Part shown: piece after piece, positions 60,501 to 64,000 of the stretch
Position numbering within the stretch: the stretch's first letter is position 1
Layout of the letters: the number at the start of each line of letters is the position of its first letter
From: Anseranas semipalmata
Lineage: Eukaryota; Chordata; Aves; Anseriformes; Anseranatidae
Length of the DNA stretch: 64,000 nt
Reading direction: 5' to 3'
Assembly: GCA_013399115.1 (NCBI GenBank)
Contig: VXAA01003386.1
Span: 749,889 to 813,888, forward strand
Program-made: the position numbers and the translations under genes
The notes under the pieces: generated by a model
Databases searched by the model: none
What the model was told of the DNA's origin: nothing
What the model saw: only the letters and a program-made list of their open reading frames with translations

Positions 60501-63500
60501 TGATATTGTCAATCTATATGTACATGATTGTTAGGGAGCTTTTATCATTTGTATCTTCTGTCTAGTCCCTCCATTAAAGTATTACTACACCACCATGTTC
60601 AGTTTTACAGCACTGCTGTAATCTGCAGCTTAGTAACTTTGATTTCTGTGCCTTGCAGGCCAGTGGACTATTTCTTGTGGATCTACAAATTGTAACACGG
60701 CAATTCTATTATGGATATCTAAGTCTCTTAAGAGAGCTCTGCATCTCCCTGAAAGTTAGTGGTCTGCGAACCCTCCTGAGAAGTTAAAAACCACAGATGC
60801 AGGAAATGTTCTTGCTGCTGTTGGCTCTCCTGGAGCAGCATCTTTTAGTTAGCTGAAAACACCGTGAAGGGAGAAGCACTGATAGTGCATTCTTACAACT
60901 GAGTGCGCTTTGCTGAGAAAGTGTTTAGCCCACTTCTGATTAGAAGTTGTAGGAGATGGGGATCATTAGGCCAGTGAGAAGTAAAACAGATCAATGCCTA
61001 CACCTTTCTGAAGATGCACTTTCTAACTAAAGACTGTGTGTGGGGCAAGAAAGATTAGGCAGAGTCCTCTTGGCCGCATAAAATCACGCGCCGTGTAGCA
61101 GACCATTGCCACATCTGAAGGTAGCCTTACCCGCTGGGGTAAGGCAGCTCTCTGGGCACAGCAGCTTCCTTTCAGCCCTGCTGGCGGAGGCTTCTGGGTA
61201 CCCAGCACATCTTCAATTTAAGATCTGGTTATTTATGGAGACTATTTGGCAATCTTACCCCATTGGTGTGTATGGAAATCCTTTCCTCATATATACCTGT
61301 TTCATGTGAATTTGTAAAATATCAATGGAATACAATTATGTGACTGCACTTATTCTAGTTTTGACGGGGAAGAACTCTTCAGAGTTCTGTAACAAGCTGT
61401 TGCTTTTGTAACCTTGAAAACTGTCAGCAGAGGCTTTTGGCCACTTTTAAATAAGCTGATTATCAGCAGCCCTGAAAAACACTTCTGTGGGAGGGCAAGA
61501 TAATTCGATGTTTTGGCCTGTGATAACCTTATTTCCTAAATATGTCAGTGGCATTTATCCCTGTCTGGCACAAAAAATTAGAAATCCTTAAGTGCAATTG
61601 TATGGTAAACTTTCTCTGCTCTGATGCTTTACTCCTACAAAGTCTTTCTGGTGCTCTGGAATACGGGAAAGCTGTGATCCGTACCATTTCTGCCTCTCAG
61701 TTTTGGGCTAGGACAAAGGCTGGAAGGCAGGTGCGGGTTAGGGCAGGTAGGAAAGCACTGCCATCGCGTGGATCTTTTGGTGGCCGAGGATGGGAGGCTG
61801 CTGGCTGTCGGGGAGGTGTTACAAAGGAAGCAGTTACCAGTAGGGACCCCCTTTATGGGACGTTGTTACATACCAGAGGGATCATGTTCAAGGTTAGGAG
61901 CGCTGTGGTTTTTGGGGGTCCAAAAGCCATTTTCTAAAAATGCCACTTCAGAACTGAAAGTGGAGGGGGGACAGGCAATAAGTCAGGAGAAGAAACAAAA
62001 AGCAATTTGTACGAGCTGGGAGTAAAGAGAACTCCAAAAGATTTCCTGACACGAAGCAAAGAGCAGCAGTAATGAGCTCCTATGGGAAATGTAAACTGCC
62101 CATGGTGAGTAAAATACTAGAGGGGGAAGAAGAGTGACTTTATGAGGCAGGTATCAAAACATCGTGTGTTGCTAATTCAGTTATTTCAGAACATGTGATA
62201 GTGGAAGAGGAATCCTGGAAGGAGGGCATTCATAAAAGGCTGGCAGGCAGGGTGATTTTTAGACAGTTCTTTTAAAATCATTATTAATCGATTTGGGTTT
62301 ATTTTAAATAATAAATATAACGAGGGTGTGAACGTGCAGAAGGTCACAAATAGCACAGAGGCTCCTCCTGATAAGCATCAAACCCTCCCAGTGAAATGAC
62401 AGTGGATTAGGAGGCACAGCCATCCTCAGAAACACACGTCACTGTCATCTGCTCCTGTGAGTGTCACCCCTGCTATGACCTGGGAGGGCGCACAGCCCGT
62501 TTTCTCCCCAGCACCCCTCCTAGGTGATTTATGCTCTAGAAACTGAGTTGCCTATAGAGATATTGAAGAGGATAAACAAAAAGATATATGGGAATTATGA
62601 AGCACTGCATTTCAGTCACTGAACATACGCAGTTTTTCGTTGGGGTCACCAGTAGGCAAAAGCTGGCCGAGAAGCTTGCTCTGCAAGTGGAGCTTAAAGG
62701 ACCCCTCCACAGCTCTGCGGCGTGAACAGAAGGGCACGGCTGCGGCTGGGGAAGCCGTGTGAAGGTGAATATGAAAGTAGTTCTGGGATTTTCGTTCCTA
62801 TTTGTTGTTTACAATGTGAAGGTGTGGTTATATTGGAGATAAATGGGAGAATTGAAGGAAGGGAGAGAAAATAAGTGATACACAATGTGTATGGTCATCA
62901 GCTTCACCAACACACCTGCAGTGAGAAGCCCACACGTGTTTTCCTGAGAGGCTCGTGCCTGCTAAAGCATCACTTCAGTCGTTGCTCGTATAACAATAAA
63001 AAAGCCGTTTGAATTATTCCCAGGGACCCAGCTGAGCCATTAGTCAGGCTGGTAAGGTTTGTCCAGAGGCAGAAAGCATCTCTGTCATGGTAACTGCAGC
63101 AAACGTTGGGTCCATTTAAAAGATTAGTTACAAGAGCCATCACGTCGCAGAGAAAGGGGAATTTACAGGCAGTACCTCTGTGCCACTCTGTCCGCAGCTC
63201 CTGGAGGCCGACAGGGAGTAAATGCTCTGCAAACAGGGACCCTGCAGTCCTGGCTAGTTGAAATGGATTTTCTCGGTGATCTAGTTTCATCATTTTCAGT
63301 GCAGTTAGTTTTGCAGCTTTCTCAGGCTTAGTTCTTACAAGGCACTTCACTTCCTCAGAGTAAGACCATTCTGTACATAATAAGCCATTAGTTTTTTCAA
63401 AAAAATCGCAGACTGGAATAAATACTGGAATTTCTCCCACTAGATAGTAGCTTTTGTGTATGTGTGTGTGTTATATATAGATGTATATATGTATTTGTAT

Positions 63501-64000
63501 GCTTCAGATAGAGGTACAATAAGAAATAGTATTGGCTTTTTCTTTGAGTGAATGAAAAGTGACTATTGCTGTGCGCCTGAGCTGCAGTGAACTGGTATGG
63601 CCCCAGACACCGCTGGTTTCCCCTAGCGGGCAGCCTGACCCTGTTCCTTACAAGAAATGCATTTTTCAACCAGGTCACTCACTGTCAGTCATAAGTAAGC
63701 AGTAGAAGTGTTAGTGATGATAATGAAGAGAAATGTGCAATGATTAAAAAGGAAATAAAATTGCAGAGGAGGGAGGATGTCTGGAAGGTGCGGTGTAGTT
63801 TTTGGAGATACAAAAGAGGGAAACCAGACCCTTTGTCACATTGCTAAAAAACCTTCATCAGTGAAGTGGTCCAGAGTGATGCCCAGTTGCCTGTGCTGTA
63901 AAAGCGCATCCAGCGCTTTTTGGGTGACCGCAGCCTGTGAGAAGGGGGTTCTGCAAGGATGCGTTTTCTGTCCTGGAAGAACTTGCAGATAAATTAAAAA
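57600..64000. other. Downstream intergenic region
   Basis: No exon of a known family was recognised. The longest ORF is 156 codons on the minus strand (62970-63440) and looks like nothing familiar. A TG/TA microsatellite lies at 63455-63501. Confidence 0.6.
63455..63501 (+). repeat. TG/TA-rich microsatellite
   Basis: Alternating gtgtgtgt and tatata units with interruptions; short and imperfect. Confidence 0.75.

Noticed and set aside
57600..64000. A miR-124 hairpin, expected downstream of YTHDF1 from the human map
   Set aside because: I looked for the mature core ggcacgcggtgaatgcc on both strands and did not see it; it probably lies beyond the window.
1..64000. CRISPR arrays, bacterial operons, tRNA or rRNA genes
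   Set aside because: The sequence is vertebrate nuclear DNA; no regular spacer-repeat array or clover-leaf/rRNA signature was seen.

Overview
The window is vertebrate nuclear DNA, almost certainly from a bird. It has long introns with canonical GT-AG sites, CpG-island promoters, a very low density of interspersed repeats, and two fragments of the avian LINE CR1. Three protein genes can be reconstructed exon by exon with consistent reading phase: the 3' half of NKAIN4 (+), a complete IAP gene best called BIRC7 (-), and a complete YTHDF1 (+). The order ARFGAP1-NKAIN4-BIRC7-YTHDF1 is known from human 20q13.33, so this is the orthologous block, which lies on chromosome 20 in chicken. The species cannot be fixed by eye.

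Layout. 1-16771: four C-terminal coding exons of NKAIN4 (117 residues), with introns up to 7.3 kb. One intron holds an isolated CpG island (about 6230-6620) and another an enhancer-like motif cluster (about 9930-10045). The last exon has only 7 coding bases before the stop. 16772-20450: convergent 3' regions of NKAIN4 and BIRC7. 20453-31740: BIRC7 on the minus strand, with six coding exons joining to 388 residues, plus a non-coding first exon and a CCAAT-box promoter. 31760-40850: AT-rich intergenic DNA with no gene I can support. 40900-41990: CpG-island promoter of YTHDF1, broken by a 412-base assembly gap. 41742-55617: five YTHDF1 coding exons joining to 560 residues, followed by a 3' UTR with several AATAAA signals to about 57.6 kb. 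57.6-64 kb: no supported gene.

Roles. The three genes are neighbours by conserved synteny and not members of one pathway. NKAIN4 is a four-pass membrane protein that interacts with the Na,K-ATPase beta subunit. BIRC7 is an inhibitor-of-apoptosis E3 ligase. YTHDF1 is a cytoplasmic N6-methyladenosine reader. The most informative point is the BIRC7 architecture, BIR-BIR-UBA-RING. Human livin has one BIR and a RING only, so the bird gene looks like a more ancestral form. It keeps a DxVD-G motif at the position of livin's known caspase site. I found no evidence of a wholly new system. Other leads are a possible alternative NKAIN4 promoter, a p53-type site in YTHDF1 intron 4 and an upstream ORF overlapping the YTHDF1 start.
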